From NCBI GenBank assembly GCA_029688995.1, contig JARULA010000001.1, forward strand, positions 1 through 64,000: a DNA stretch of 64,000 nucleotides, given 5' to 3'. The stretch is from Marinilabiliaceae bacterium ANBcel2 (GTDB lineage: Bacteria; Bacteroidota; Bacteroidia; Bacteroidales; Marinilabiliaceae). Below the pieces are notes generated by a model. The model searched no databases. It was not told the origin of the DNA and worked only from the letters and a program-made list of their open reading frames with translations. Made by a program: the position numbers and the translations under genes. Below are positions 9,856 to 19,550 of the stretch, piece by piece; the stretch's first letter is position 1, and each line of letters opens with the position of its first letter.

Positions 9856-11799
9856 ATGATAAAAATAACACTTCCTGACAATTCAACACAAGAGTACCCC
9901 GAAGGGATTACCGGCTATGAAATAGCCAAAAATATTAGTCCGCGCTTAGCCAAAGAAGTTTTAAGCATAACTGTTAACGACCAGCTTTGGGATTTAACAC
10001 GCCCAATAGATAGTGATGCTTCAATAAAGCTTCATAAATGGGAAGATGAAGAGGGCAAACACGCATTTTGGCACTCTTCGGCTCACCTTTTAGCAGAAGC
10101 AATTCAGGAGCTCTATCCGGAAACAAAATTTGGTATTGGTCCGGCCATAGACAATGGCTTCTACTATGATATTGACCCGGGCAATAATAATGTTATAACC
10201 GAGGCAGATCTTTCAGCTATTGAAAAAAAGATGATTGAGCTGGCCCGGCAAAAAAACAGTTACAACAGAAAAGAGGTGGGCAAAGAGGATGCTTTAAAAA
10301 TATTTAGCAATGATGAGTATAAACAGGAGTTAATTAGTGAGCTTGAAGATGGTACAATAACTGTATATCAGCATGGAAATTTTACCGACCTTTGTCGCGG
10401 ACCACATCTACCACAAACAGGAGCAATTAAAGCTGTAAAAGTATTAAGTGTTGCAGGTGCATATTGGCGTGGTGATGAGAAGAGAAAACAGCTTACACGA
10501 ATATATGGTATAACATTTCCAAAACAGAAGATGCTCGAAGAGTATCTTGTTCAACTTGAAGAGGCTCAAAAAAGAGACCACCGTAAAATCGGCAAAGAGC
10601 TTGATCTTTTTACATTTAGTCAAAAAGTGGGTCAGGGATTACCTTTATGGATGCCCAAAGGTGCACAGCTAAGAGAAAGGCTTGAAACTTTTTTAAAAAA
10701 AGTACAGCTAAAATATGGATATGACCCCGTGATAACTCCGCATATAGGTCAAAAAGAGTTATATGTAACATCAGGGCATTATGCAAAGTATGGGGCAGAC
10801 TCGTTTCAACCAATAAATACTCCGGCCGAAGGTGAGGAGTTTTTATTAAAGCCTATGAATTGTCCTCACCACTGTGAAATATTTAAAGCGCGTCCCCATT
10901 CATATAAAGATTTACCTATAAGGTATGCTGAATTTGGAACAGTGTACAGATATGAACAGAGTGGAGAACTACACGGTTTAACTCGTGTAAGAGGCTTTAC
11001 ACAGGATGATGCACACATATTCTGCAGACCCGATCAGCTGAAGGATGAATTTAAAAAAGTGATAGATATTATATTTTATATCTTCAAAGCTCTCGATTTT
11101 AAAGATTACACAGCGCAAATTTCATTAAGAGATTCAGAGAAGGTAGAAAAGTATATTGGATCGGATGAAAATTGGGACAAAGCAGAAGAGGCTATTGTTG
11201 AAGCATGTGAAGAAAAGGGATTAACAACAGTTGTAGAGAAGGGAGAGGCTGCTTTTTACGGACCCAAACTTGACTTTATGATAAAGGATGCACTGGGTCG
11301 TAAATGGCAACTTGGAACAATACAGGTTGATTACAATTTACCGGAAAGATTTGAGCTTGAATATACCGGGAAAGATAATAAACCTCACAGGCCAATTATG
11401 ATTCACCGCGCACCATTTGGAAGTATGGAGCGCTTTGTAGCAGTACTTATTGAACATACTGCCGGAAAATTTCCATTATGGTTGACTCCCGAACAGGTTG
11501 TTATTATGCCTGTGAGTGAGAAATATAACGAATATGGGAAAAAAGTTTTAAATTTCCTGAATAATTCCGATATTCGCGCCGTTTTAGACGATCGTAACGA
11601 AAAGATAGGAAGAAAAATTCGTGATAACGAATTAAAAAGAATCCCATATCTCCTTATTGTAGGAGCAAAAGAGGAAGAGGAAGAGAGCGTATCGGTTCGA
11701 CGACAGGGAGAAGGTGACAAGGGTACTATGAAAAACAATGAATTTGTCTCTTTTATAAATGGAGAGGTTGAAAAATTACTTGAAGAAATTGAACAATAA
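9856..11799 (+). CDS. thrS: Threonyl-tRNA synthetase
   Basis: Charges tRNA-Thr. From the chosen ATG it is 647 residues, close to E. coli's 642: an N-terminal TGS domain (about 1-62), the editing domain with HSSAHLL and DLCRGPH, then the class II core with [10 protein letters not shown] (zinc ligand Cys), motif 2 around [18 protein letters not shown], motif 3 [11 protein letters not shown], and an anticodon-binding domain. A longer frame opens at 9796, but its 20 extra residues are not family-like and the -7 promoter element overlaps it. It is followed by infC, rpmI and rplT, a classic arrangement, with a separate promoter likely in between. Confidence 0.97.
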   Translation: MIKITLPDNSTQEYPEGITGYEIAKNISPRLAKEVLSITVNDQLWDLTRPIDSDASIKLHKWEDEEGKHAFWHSSAHLLAEAIQELYPETKFGIGPAIDNGFYYDIDPGNNNVITEADLSAIEKKMIELARQKNSYNRKEVGKEDALKIFSNDEYKQELISELEDGTITVYQHGNFTDLCRGPHLPQTGAIKAVKVLSVAGAYWRGDEKRKQLTRIYGITFPKQKMLEEYLVQLEEAQKRDHRKIGKELDLFTFSQKVGQGLPLWMPKGAQLRERLETFLKKVQLKYGYDPVITPHIGQKELYVTSGHYAKYGADSFQPINTPAEGEEFLLKPMNCPHHCEIFKARPHSYKDLPIRYAEFGTVYRYEQSGELHGLTRVRGFTQDDAHIFCRPDQLKDEFKKVIDIIFYIFKALDFKDYTAQISLRDSEKVEKYIGSDENWDKAEEAIVEACEEKGLTTVVEKGEAAFYGPKLDFMIKDALGRKWQLGTIQVDYNLPERFELEYTGKDNKPHRPIMIHRAPFGSMERFVAVLIEHTAGKFPLWLTPEQVVIMPVSEKYNEYGKKVLNFLNNSDIRAVLDDRNEKIGRKIRDNELKRIPYLLIVGAKEEEEESVSVRRQGEGDKGTMKNNEFVSFINGEVEKLLEEIEQ

Positions 11800-11828
11800 T
11801 TTTTTACTCTATAACTATCATTTTTTTA

Positions 11829-11836
11829 TATATTTG
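11829..11836 (+). promoter_or_regulatory. -7 element for infC-rpmI-rplT
   Basis: TATATTTG matches the Bacteroidota -7 consensus, with no clear -33. The leader to the infC start would be about 66 bases. Confidence 0.45.
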
Positions 11837-11893
11837 CCTCACAATTAGAGAAAGAGTATATTAGAGATAATCAATTTAAGTATAATTAAAGTT

Positions 11894-11900
11894 AAGGAGG
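11894..11900 (+). promoter_or_regulatory. Strong Shine-Dalgarno site of infC
   Basis: AAGGAGG lies 8 bases before the proposed ATA start. Such a strong site stands out because most starts in this window lack one, as is usual for Bacteroidota. It is the main evidence for the start codon. Confidence 0.8.
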
Positions 11901-11908
11901 ACTGAACT

Positions 11909-12463
11909 ATAAGACCAAGAAGAAACCAGGGGCAAGCCCAAAAGAACGAGGTTAACTACCGTATTAATAACAGGATTCGCGTACCTCAGGTGCGTTTAGT
12001 TGGTGATAATATCGAAAATCAGGGAGTTTATCCTACACCTGAAGCTATTAAAATAGCTGATGAGATGGAATTGGATTTGGTTGAAATATCACCAAAGGCC
12101 GATCCTCCAGTATGTAAAATTATAGATTACCAAAAGTTTCTTTATCAACAAAAAAAGAGACAAAAAGAGCTAAAACAGAAAACTGTAAAAGTTACGGTAA
12201 AGGAGATTCGTTTTGGTCCTAATACTGATGAGCATGATTATAGCTTTAAATTAAATCATGCAAAAAAATTCCTTGAGGATGGGTCAAAAGTTAAAGCTTT
12301 TGTATTCTTTAAAGGAAGAAGTATTTTATTTAAAGATAAAGGAGAGATTCTTCTTTTACGGTTTGCTCAGGATTTGGAAGAGCTTGGTAAAGTGGAACAG
12401 CTTCCGCGCCTTGAAGGAAAGAGAATGACGATGTTTATCACTCCCAAGGCAAAGAAAAAATAG
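11909..12463 (+). CDS. infC: Translation initiation factor IF-3, apparent AUA start
   Basis: IF-3 keeps 30S subunits free and checks the start codon. The frame is closed by TGA at 11903-11905 and holds no ATG, GTG or TTG before a GTG deep in the conserved N-domain. The conserved N-terminus (RPRRNQ ... [18 protein letters not shown]) lies upstream of that GTG. It begins at ATA 11909-11911, placed 8 bases after a strong AAGGAGG Shine-Dalgarno at 11894-11900. This gives 184 residues, the normal size. A start at the GTG (11990) would remove 27 conserved residues. Non-AUG starts (AUU in E. coli) are known to let IF-3 repress its own mRNA, so this is probably the same control. Downstream are rpmI and rplT. 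Confidence 0.9.
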   Translation: MRPRRNQGQAQKNEVNYRINNRIRVPQVRLVGDNIENQGVYPTPEAIKIADEMELDLVEISPKADPPVCKIIDYQKFLYQQKKRQKELKQKTVKVTVKEIRFGPNTDEHDYSFKLNHAKKFLEDGSKVKAFVFFKGRSILFKDKGEILLLRFAQDLEELGKVEQLPRLEGKRMTMFITPKAKKK

Positions 12464-12499
12464 TTTTGTTGTTCATTAATCAACTAAATATAGGGAATA

Positions 12500-12697
12500 A
12501 TGCCAAAAATGAAGACGAATTCCAGTGCTAAAAAGAGATTTACTCTCACTGGAAGTGGTAAAATTAAAAGAAAGCATGCTTTTAAAAGTCACATCCTGAC
12601 CAAAAAAGCTAAGAAGAGGAAGAGAAATTTAACCTACTTCACAACAGTTGACAAAACTGATGTTAAAAATGTTAAGCAGATGCTTGCAATGAAGTAG
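12500..12697 (+). CDS. rpmI: 50S ribosomal protein L35
   Basis: A 65-residue basic protein of the large ribosomal subunit. It begins [14 protein letters not shown] and contains the family pattern [20 protein letters not shown]. It sits 36 bases after infC and about 100 bases before rplT, the standard infC-rpmI-rplT order. The gene is intact. Confidence 0.97.
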   Translation: MPKMKTNSSAKKRFTLTGSGKIKRKHAFKSHILTKKAKKRKRNLTYFTTVDKTDVKNVKQMLAMK

Positions 12698-12739
12698 AGT
12701 AATATCTCACTTAAAATTTATTTGTAAAACCGGAATGAC

Positions 12740-12778
12740 TTAGCAAAAAAAGTTCTCTTTAGAGACAAGAGGCGCTAA
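12740..12778 (+). promoter_or_regulatory. Candidate L20-type leader hairpin before rplT
   Basis: Between rpmI and rplT, TTAGC (12740-12744) can pair with GCTAA (12774-12778), enclosing CTCTT (12755-12759) paired with AAGAG (12767-12771) around a 7-base loop. An A-rich internal loop separates the stems. In several phyla L20 binds a mimic of its rRNA site in this mRNA to repress itself; this two-stem structure is a candidate. I did not verify the L20-binding bases. Confidence 0.4.
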
Positions 12779-12798
12779 CCATTCGAAAACCAGAAAAA

Positions 12799-13146
12799 AT
12801 GCCAAGATCAGTAAACAAAGTTGCTTCAAGGGCACGAAGAAAAAAGATTATTAAGCTAGCCAAAGGCTACTTCGGAAGAAGAAAAAATGTTTGGACAGTT
12901 GCGAAAAACGCATGGGAAAAAGGTCAGCAGTATGCTTACCGTGACAGAAAAAAGAAAAAAGGTCAGTTTAGATCACTTTGGATTCAAAGAATAAATGCTG
13001 CTGCACGTCAGGAAGGATTATCTTACAGTAAGTTGATGGGACTTTTAAATAAGCAGGAGATTCGTATCAACCGCAAAGTTCTTGCAGATCTTGCAATGAA
13101 TCATCCCGAAGCTTTTAAAGCTGTAGTAAAAAAAGCTAAGGCATAG
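12799..13146 (+). CDS. rplT: 50S ribosomal protein L20
   Basis: A 115-residue assembly protein of the large subunit. It starts [24 protein letters not shown], with the conserved ARRKK and GYFGRRKN blocks, and ends in the globular domain [17 protein letters not shown]-type segment. It is the last gene of the infC operon and is followed by a strong terminator. In other bacteria it is the autoregulator of this operon. Confidence 0.97.
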   Translation: MPRSVNKVASRARRKKIIKLAKGYFGRRKNVWTVAKNAWEKGQQYAYRDRKKKKGQFRSLWIQRINAAARQEGLSYSKLMGLLNKQEIRINRKVLADLAMNHPEAFKAVVKKAKA

Positions 13147-13170
13147 TTAAACTAAAATATAATGAACATT

Positions 13171-13203
13171 AAAGCGTCACCTATAAAGTGGCGCTTTTTT
13201 TAT
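13171..13203 (+). terminator. Terminator of the infC-rpmI-rplT unit
   Basis: AAAGCGTCAC (13171-13180) pairs with GTGGCGCTTT (13189-13198), with one wobble pair, followed by T residues. Confidence 0.88.
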
Positions 13204-13210
13204 ATATTTG
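13203..13210 (+). promoter_or_regulatory. -7 element for dapB
   Basis: TATATTTG lies immediately after the rplT terminator and about 50 bases before the dapB ATG. A -33 element cannot be told from the terminator hairpin. Confidence 0.45.
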
Positions 13211-13260
13211 TTGATAATCTTATTATAGATTCAAATCAATATTAAATCAAAAACGATAAT

Positions 13261-13977
13261 ATGAAAATAGCATTAATAGGATACGGAAAAATGGGTAAAA
13301 CCATCGAAAAAATTGCAGAATCAAGAGGTCATGAAGTAGTTGCTCGTGTAGATCCTCATAATGGTGAAGATTTTAATGCACCCGGACTCTCAAAAGCTGA
13401 TGTTGCAATAGAGTTTTCTATGCCCGATGCTGCATACAACAACTACATTGAATGCTTTAAATATAATTTGCCGGTAGTATCAGGTACAACAGGATGGCTT
13501 GATAAGCTAAGTGACATTCAAGATAAGTGTAAAAATGAGGGACAAACCTTTTTTTATGCATCTAATTTTAGTGTAGGTGTAAATATCTTTTTTGAGCTGA
13601 ACCGCCATCTTGCAAAACTGATGGATACTCAAGACTCTTATAATGTGGAGATGACCGAGGTACACCATACACAAAAGCTTGATGCCCCAAGCGGAACAGC
13701 TATATCACTTGCTCAGGATATAATTGAAAATATTTCACGTAAAGAGAAGTGGGATTTAGATAAAGAGTGTGACAAAAAAAGTATAATGATTAAAGCAGAG
13801 CGTGAAGGTGATGTACCCGGAATTCACACAGTAAAATATGAATCGGATGTTGATGAGATTGTAATTCACCATAGCGCAAAAACTCGTCAGGGATTTGCTC
13901 TGGGAGCAGTTTTGGCTGCCGAATTTGCTTCAAAAAACAGTGGATTTCTTACGATGAAAGATATGCTTAAACTGTAA
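13261..13977 (+). CDS. dapB: 4-hydroxy-tetrahydrodipicolinate reductase
   Basis: NAD(P)H-dependent step of the diaminopimelate/lysine pathway. The Rossmann motif GYGKMGKTI is at residues 7-15 and the catalytic and substrate block EVHHTQKLDAPSGTA is near residues 130-144. The C-terminal segment HHSAKTRQGFALGAVLAAEF is typical. At 238 residues it is at the short end for DapB (E. coli 273), as usual for Bacteroidota. The two signal peptidase genes follow 42 bases downstream and may be co-transcribed, an order I recall from Bacteroidales. Confidence 0.94.
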   Translation: MKIALIGYGKMGKTIEKIAESRGHEVVARVDPHNGEDFNAPGLSKADVAIEFSMPDAAYNNYIECFKYNLPVVSGTTGWLDKLSDIQDKCKNEGQTFFYASNFSVGVNIFFELNRHLAKLMDTQDSYNVEMTEVHHTQKLDAPSGTAISLAQDIIENISRKEKWDLDKECDKKSIMIKAEREGDVPGIHTVKYESDVDEIVIHHSAKTRQGFALGAVLAAEFASKNSGFLTMKDMLKL

Positions 13978-14019
13978 TTTCAAAATGGCTCCCTCAACTT
14001 ATAAATAAATTTATTACAG

Positions 14020-15453
14020 ATGAAGAACATATCACCTATCACCAAGATAAGATTTATTGCTGCAATAATAGTTTACCTTCTGGTTGTTATATGGATAGGA
14101 AATTACTGGTTACTACTGGGTGTGCCAATAATTTTTGATGCCTATATAACAAAAAAAATACCCTGGGGATTTTGGAAGAAGGGTAAAGAGGGGAAAAAGC
14201 CTCATGTTATAATAGAGTGGTTAGATGCTCTTCTTTTTGCTCTTGTTGCAGTATATATTATCAATATATTTCTCTTTCAAAACTACAAAATACCAACATC
14301 ATCTCTGGAGAGAACTATGATGGTAGGTGATCATCTTTTTGTAAGCAAATTGAGTTATGGACCACGTATGCCACTAACACCGGTATCATTTCCGCTGGTT
14401 CAAAACACTTTTCCGATTATTAACACCAAGTCATATACCGAATGGCCCAAATGGGACTATCGCAGATTAAAAGGGTTGGGAGAAGTAAAACGCAATGATA
14501 TTGTAGTTTTTAACTTTCCTACAGGCGACACAGTTGCATTTAACAGAACAAACCCCGATTACTATATTACTATACGGGAGTTAGGTTTAAACAAAATTGG
14601 GCAGGATTACACCCTTATACAAAACAGAGAATTTAACAATGAATATGAGAGGCGGATGTTTGTAAATCAACTGGGGCGTGATATTGTTGAAAACAATAAT
14701 GATGTATTTGGTGATGTACTGTACCGACCAGTGGACAGGCGTGATAACTATGTAAAGCGTTGTATAGCTTTACCAGGCGATAATTTTGAAATTAGATCGA
14801 ACAAAATTTACATTAATGGCGAACTATACCAGGAGCCGGAAACTGTTCAGCACAACTATCATGTAAAAACAGATGGGAGCAGTCTGCCCCAAAGATTTTT
14901 TGAACGACTGGAGATATCAGAGGATGACAGGCGTGATGCCGGAAGAGGGCCTCACTATGTTATTCCGTTAACTGAAAGTATGAGAGAGAGGGTTGAGAAT
15001 ATAGAAGTTATTGAGAGTGTTGAAATTGATGAGCGACAGTCGGACAGTTCAGGAATGCAGGTTTTTCCATACAGTGAAAACTTCCCATGGAGCAGGGATA
15101 ATTACGGACCGTTAACCATACCTGCAGAGGGTGAAACTGTTGAGCTAACAACTAAAAACATTCTGCTTTACGAAAGAATTATTACCGCTTATGAAGGTAA
15201 TACCCTTGATGTAAAAGATGAGGATATTTTTATAAACGGAGAGAGAGTAAACAGCTACACATTTGAAATGGATTACTACTTTATGCTTGGTGACAACCGT
15301 CATAAATCGGCCGATTCACGCTACTGGGGTTTTGTGCCTGCCGACCATATTGTAGGCAAACCAATTTTAGTGTGGCTATCATTAAATAAAGACAAAACAT
15401 TTCCTGGAAACATTCGCTGGGATCGCTTCTTTAAAATTGTAAGTCGTGACTAA
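14020..15453 (+). CDS. lepB: Signal peptidase I, large form
   Basis: Removes signal peptides from exported proteins at the inner membrane. There are two or three hydrophobic N-terminal segments (about residues 10-40 and 66-87). The catalytic Ser95 is in the PTSSLE motif and the Lys general base is in YVKRCIALPGD. The C-terminal box GDNRHKSADSRYWGFVP is intact. At 477 residues it is longer than E. coli LepB (324), because of insertions in the periplasmic domain. Its end overlaps the start of a second lepB by 8 bases, so the two are translationally coupled. Confidence 0.93.
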   Translation: MKNISPITKIRFIAAIIVYLLVVIWIGNYWLLLGVPIIFDAYITKKIPWGFWKKGKEGKKPHVIIEWLDALLFALVAVYIINIFLFQNYKIPTSSLERTMMVGDHLFVSKLSYGPRMPLTPVSFPLVQNTFPIINTKSYTEWPKWDYRRLKGLGEVKRNDIVVFNFPTGDTVAFNRTNPDYYITIRELGLNKIGQDYTLIQNREFNNEYERRMFVNQLGRDIVENNNDVFGDVLYRPVDRRDNYVKRCIALPGDNFEIRSNKIYINGELYQEPETVQHNYHVKTDGSSLPQRFFERLEISEDDRRDAGRGPHYVIPLTESMRERVENIEVIESVEIDERQSDSSGMQVFPYSENFPWSRDNYGPLTIPAEGETVELTTKNILLYERIITAYEGNTLDVKDEDIFINGERVNSYTFEMDYYFMLGDNRHKSADSRYWGFVPADHIVGKPILVWLSLNKDKTFPGNIRWDRFFKIVSRD

Positions 15454-16453
15454 ATTTTGGCGTAAATCCGGATGGATTTCTCTTTGGATTGTTTTAGGAG
15501 TTGGAATAGCTGATTTAACCTATCGATACGGTTTTGAACTATTGGCTGTACCCACCTCTTCGATGGAAGATACTATAAATCCGGGTGAGTATGTTTGGGT
15601 AAACAAACTTGTACCGGGTCCCAGAATATTTTCGAACAACCCTTCTCTGTATCGAAGATGGGAAATTTTAGACTCACTAAAACGTAACAATATTGTTGTG
15701 TTTAATTTCCCCGAATCGGATACAGTAATTGCAGATAGACCAGATGAAAGTTACTACATGCTAAAAAGAGAGCTGCCCGGTGACAGTCTCTATAAAAACT
15801 GTGAAAAAGAGCTTGTTCAATTAAAGGTTAATCGCCGGCCACGCATGGTAAAGCGAATGGTCGGACTGCCAGGGGATACCATCGAGATAAGAAGAGGAAC
15901 TCTATATGTTAACAACAAGCCCATTAAAGAGTCTAAAAACACAATTAAACCATACAGATGGCAAGGTAATGAGAGTCAGTTTAACAGATTGCAATCAAGG
16001 CTCTCTAAAGAGCGAAAAGAGTACACACAATATAGTCACCAAATAATTCATCTCTCGAACCGGGATTTAAAAGAGATAGGCCGACTGGCAGAATATTGCG
16101 AAGAGGTGATTTTACAGCGCGGTGTACCGGATAAAAATGTTTTTCCTTTTGAACGTTTAAGAGGCTGGAATGCTGATAATATGGGACCAATATATCTGCC
16201 CCGCAGTGGCGACAATATAGAGATCACTCCCGAAAACATATCACTATATAAACGAAAAATTGAAGTTTTTGAAAATAATCCCAAAATAACAGTAAAAGGG
16301 AACTATGTTTTTATGAATAATATTCCAATTAGCAGTTACACCTTTAAACTCAATTATTACTGGACAATTGGGGATAACCGCCCTAACTCTCTCGACAGCC
16401 GCTATTGGGGTGCTGTTCCGCAAAATCATATTGTTGGTAAAATAAACAGATAA
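15446..16453 (+). CDS. lepB: Signal peptidase I, second tandem copy
   Basis: A second S26 signal peptidase, 335 residues, with one N-terminal membrane helix (about 8-26). Catalytic Ser39 is in PTSSMEDT, the Lys is in MVKRMVGLPGD, and the terminal box GDNRPNSLDSRYWGAVP is present, so it should be active. The start is GTG inside the last codons of the upstream lepB. The C-terminus stops soon after the last box, without the membrane-proximal tail of the first copy. The two differ in the large insert between the Lys box and the C-terminal box, which suggests different substrate ranges (inference). A terminator follows. Confidence 0.9.
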   Translation: MTKFWRKSGWISLWIVLGVGIADLTYRYGFELLAVPTSSMEDTINPGEYVWVNKLVPGPRIFSNNPSLYRRWEILDSLKRNNIVVFNFPESDTVIADRPDESYYMLKRELPGDSLYKNCEKELVQLKVNRRPRMVKRMVGLPGDTIEIRRGTLYVNNKPIKESKNTIKPYRWQGNESQFNRLQSRLSKERKEYTQYSHQIIHLSNRDLKEIGRLAEYCEEVILQRGVPDKNVFPFERLRGWNADNMGPIYLPRSGDNIEITPENISLYKRKIEVFENNPKITVKGNYVFMNNIPISSYTFKLNYYWTIGDNRPNSLDSRYWGAVPQNHIVGKINR

Positions 16454-16464
16454 CAGAAAAAGAT

Positions 16465-16683
16465 CTATCTTTTAAAAGGGTTCTCATCAAATTGGGAACC
16501 CTTTTTCTCATCAAATGAACTAACCTGGTCCTCTCCGTTTCCTCCTCCAACAGGTTCCTCATCACCCGGATTAACAGGATCATCATCTGTAGGAGAACCA
16601 GAGTTTAAAGAAACCATACGATCCAATAAGACTGAATCAAGAACCGGGGGTATATATCTTTTTTTTTGTCTATTTTCACTCAT
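16465..16683 (-). CDS. Small acidic protein of unknown function
   Basis: 72 residues, no signal peptide or membrane helix. It has a basic N-terminus with RYIPPVLDSVLL, then a Gly/Pro/Asp-rich low-complexity region and a charged end. Short Bacteroidota proteins with an N-terminal 'Y-x-x-P' then an aliphatic stretch and a disordered tail are common and uncharacterised; this resembles them. It lies 49 bases after the secreted T9SS protein gene on the same strand and could share its transcript. Its last 15 codons overlap the terminator hairpin of lepB on the other strand. It may be real but unproven. Confidence 0.5.
   Translation of the reverse strand: MSENRQKKRYIPPVLDSVLLDRMVSLNSGSPTDDDPVNPGDEEPVGGGNGEDQVSSFDEKKGSQFDENPFKR
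16474..16506 (+). terminator. Terminator of the dapB-lepB-lepB unit
   Basis: AAAAGGGTTC (16474-16483) pairs perfectly with GAACCCTTTT (16496-16505), then T residues. It lies within the 3' end of the small convergent gene. Confidence 0.8.
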
Positions 16684-16732
16684 AATATTAAAAACAGTGG
16701 GTTACAGGTTATGCAAAAATAAACAAATTTTA

Positions 16733-19330
16733 TTAATAGAGCACAACTTTATAACTCTCTTTGCTACTGGTAGTTTTACACCACAGGGCAACAATATATG
16801 AGCCCGGCTCCTTTTCAATGTTGGTAACTGTTGATTTGGTGTAACCCTGAGCAACTGATCGCCCGCCCATATCAAAAAGAGTATATTTGTATTGATTACT
16901 ACTGCCTTTATCTTTTAAATCAATAACAATACTACCCTTTTTACTATAGACATCAGCATTAATATGATTGGCAGTGCTTTTAGTTTCTACAAGTGATGTT
17001 GAAAGATCTTTGGTAAAAAGAAGCGCAAAGCGTTGGGTATTACTCCCTGTTTTTGTAACTGAAAAATCATATATTACCGACTCTTCCATCACAATCTCTT
17101 TATCTTTTTTATAATCAATTAAAACCACCTCTTTATCTTTTAAGTAGTCAGAATTAATCATCAAACCATACTCTCCAGCTTTATTAGCTCTATACCCAAA
17201 AGGGACTTCAACCTCATTGTCAAATGGCAAACTGTTAATTGAAAGTTTTGTATCATCAGCAATAGAGAATATCTCTAAAGGATTATTTCCACCTCCAAAA
17301 CGTTTTTCTGAATCATACTTATCTACCTGGGGAAGAGCCTCCTGGATAAATGCAATAACACTGTTATCTTTATAGTGCTGAGATGTTAATGTTGATATCG
17401 TAATATGTTCAGGCTTCTCTCTTCTACTGGACGATTTTAATGTTGAGGATTCATTTAAAACCATTGCTTGGGGCTTTATGGTAAAAACTCCACCCTCAAT
17501 ACCATTTTTTACACGTATTTGAACTCCACTATTGGAAGGAATAATACTGCCTCCAACACCCGCATTACCATTATACGGATTATGAACATCCTGCTTTATA
17601 TCCCATGACCAAAATTCATTTTCAATTTTATCTTTATCAAACTCAATTAAATCCCAATCTATAGCAGCAGTAAAAGGGTTACCTATAAAATTCCATCCCC
17701 AACCCTTTCCGTCGGTCCGTACAACCTCTTTCTCAACAGTTTTCCGGTTAATCTCTCCACTATAAACCAGATCAATATCACTGTGCACTGTATATCCAAC
17801 CCCCAACTCTAAAGGATCTTCCCAGTTTATCCAGGCTCCTTGAGGATTATCAAACTTTTTAATAAAAAACCCAAGTCCCATTCCGGCCCTTGTAACTCCA
17901 CTTACAGGAGAAGCTAAAATATATGGACCTCTCTCATCAACATACAATGACTGCTCAACCTTTACTTTATCAGGATCAACTATTAACTCCCCTCCAAATG
18001 GAAGATAGGAAGCATTAGCCTTTTCAGGGTTACTTTTAAGATTAAAAAGACCTGTAACAGTAAGTTCTCCACCATTTTGAGTAAGACTTGCCTCAGGCTC
18101 TACAATTAAATCATGCACTTTAACATCATTCTCTAAAATCGGATAATTTTCAGATGCAACTTTAGGAATAGTTACTGATTTACCCGGGATAAACTCACTC
18201 TCCCCTTCCCAGTTTTCGCTTACAAACCAGTTACTGTCAACGTTGCCTGTCCAGATAAAAGGGATATCTGTTTCAAAATAGATTTCCTCCTCATAAGTGA
18301 TCCAAAAAGCATTAGAGAGTTTTATTTGCAATGTGTAAGAGTGCTCTATCCACCCCTCCTGGTTATCACTCACTATAGAAAAACATTTAAAATCTTCATC
18401 AAAACTAACGGTATAATCCTCAACAATATCCCCATCCCCATTTTTAAGAATGAAAAAATTGTTAACATTTTCATTGCTTAGCTCAATTAACTCATCTTCT
18501 TCTGCTGCTGCAATTCCATACTCTAAACTACGACTAAAACTAAAAAAGAGCTCATCTTCACTTTTAAGAGCCAAAAACCCATCTGCAGGATAACTCTCCT
18601 CTAAACTCCGAGTCCGTCTATCAATAGTAATTCTAACAAAATCACTTTCGATTCCCTCATCTTCATCTTCTACTTGGAGATACAAATAATATCTATCTCC
18701 AAGTAATAAGTCGGTAATATCTATCTCAGTTTCAAAAAGATTACCAGAAAAATTATCGTTTCCATCAAAAATTTTATCAGAAGAAGGATTAGTAAAAGGC
18801 TCCTGCTCCTCAAAACTTTCGGAGACCATATAGTAAACTATATTACCCGAAGAGACCTCCCCGCTTAAAACAATATTATCACGCTCTGCAGCAGGATTAA
18901 GTTCAGGGTAAACAACCCATTCTATACCATCTATCGGCTCCTCTTCTGTAATAAAGCTCCAGTTGCCTACAAGCTCATCCCAATCAAAAGTGGCTCCGGA
19001 AACCCCTTTTACCGGGTTGCCGTCCACCTTTGTTAAACTAATTGTAGTATTATAATCAAATTCGCCGGCCTCAAAAATCAATGTATTACCTTCAATACTA
19101 AAAGGACTATCCCAACCAGTAGCAAAAGAACCCAAATTATCAAATATAAATTGACCTCCTTCAAATTCAATATCCTCATTAAATACAATTTTTAATTCAC
19201 CATCGACAGGGACGTCTTCTGCACCATTGGCCGGTATAAGCTCAACTATTTCTAATTCTCCATTATCTGCTTTTGCACTATAATTTAATCCAAAAATCAC
19301 TATTAAAGATAGTAGTAAATATCTCTTCAT
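16733..19330 (-). CDS. Secreted protein with Ig-like domains and type IX sorting domain
   Basis: An 865-residue exported protein. It has a classical signal peptide (about residues 1-21), then an Ig-like domain opening with IPANGAEDVPVDGELKIVFNEDI, the pattern of bacterial Big_5/SbsA-type domains, and a second similar start near residue 250 (YPADGFLALKSEDELFFSF). The last 75 residues have the layout of a T9SS type A sorting domain: ...KYTLFDMGGRSVAQG... ending in ...GSYIVALW...YKVVLY. It should cross the outer membrane by the type IX system and be anchored or released. No catalytic domain was recognised, so it is probably a surface or adhesive protein. Confidence 0.82.
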   Translation of the reverse strand: MKRYLLLSLIVIFGLNYSAKADNGELEIVELIPANGAEDVPVDGELKIVFNEDIEFEGGQFIFDNLGSFATGWDSPFSIEGNTLIFEAGEFDYNTTISLTKVDGNPVKGVSGATFDWDELVGNWSFITEEEPIDGIEWVVYPELNPAAERDNIVLSGEVSSGNIVYYMVSESFEEQEPFTNPSSDKIFDGNDNFSGNLFETEIDITDLLLGDRYYLYLQVEDEDEGIESDFVRITIDRRTRSLEESYPADGFLALKSEDELFFSFSRSLEYGIAAAEEDELIELSNENVNNFFILKNGDGDIVEDYTVSFDEDFKCFSIVSDNQEGWIEHSYTLQIKLSNAFWITYEEEIYFETDIPFIWTGNVDSNWFVSENWEGESEFIPGKSVTIPKVASENYPILENDVKVHDLIVEPEASLTQNGGELTVTGLFNLKSNPEKANASYLPFGGELIVDPDKVKVEQSLYVDERGPYILASPVSGVTRAGMGLGFFIKKFDNPQGAWINWEDPLELGVGYTVHSDIDLVYSGEINRKTVEKEVVRTDGKGWGWNFIGNPFTAAIDWDLIEFDKDKIENEFWSWDIKQDVHNPYNGNAGVGGSIIPSNSGVQIRVKNGIEGGVFTIKPQAMVLNESSTLKSSSRREKPEHITISTLTSQHYKDNSVIAFIQEALPQVDKYDSEKRFGGGNNPLEIFSIADDTKLSINSLPFDNEVEVPFGYRANKAGEYGLMINSDYLKDKEVVLIDYKKDKEIVMEESVIYDFSVTKTGSNTQRFALLFTKDLSTSLVETKSTANHINADVYSKKGSIVIDLKDKGSSNQYKYTLFDMGGRSVAQGYTKSTVTNIEKEPGSYIVALWCKTTSSKESYKVVLY

Positions 19331-19550
19331 ATCAGTTCCCTTTAAAAAATTCCATTCTACCTTGTTTCCCTTTAATACGAATATGATATATAATTGTTCA
19401 AAAATTGCTACGAACAGTACCGTTTTATTGATGAACGCAGTAATTTTATTGATTAATAAAGTTAATGTAGAATCAACAACTTAACTGAATTGTATATAAA
19501 TCAAAAAATGATACTGCTACAAAGTATTGCTATAACGTGCTACTATAACA

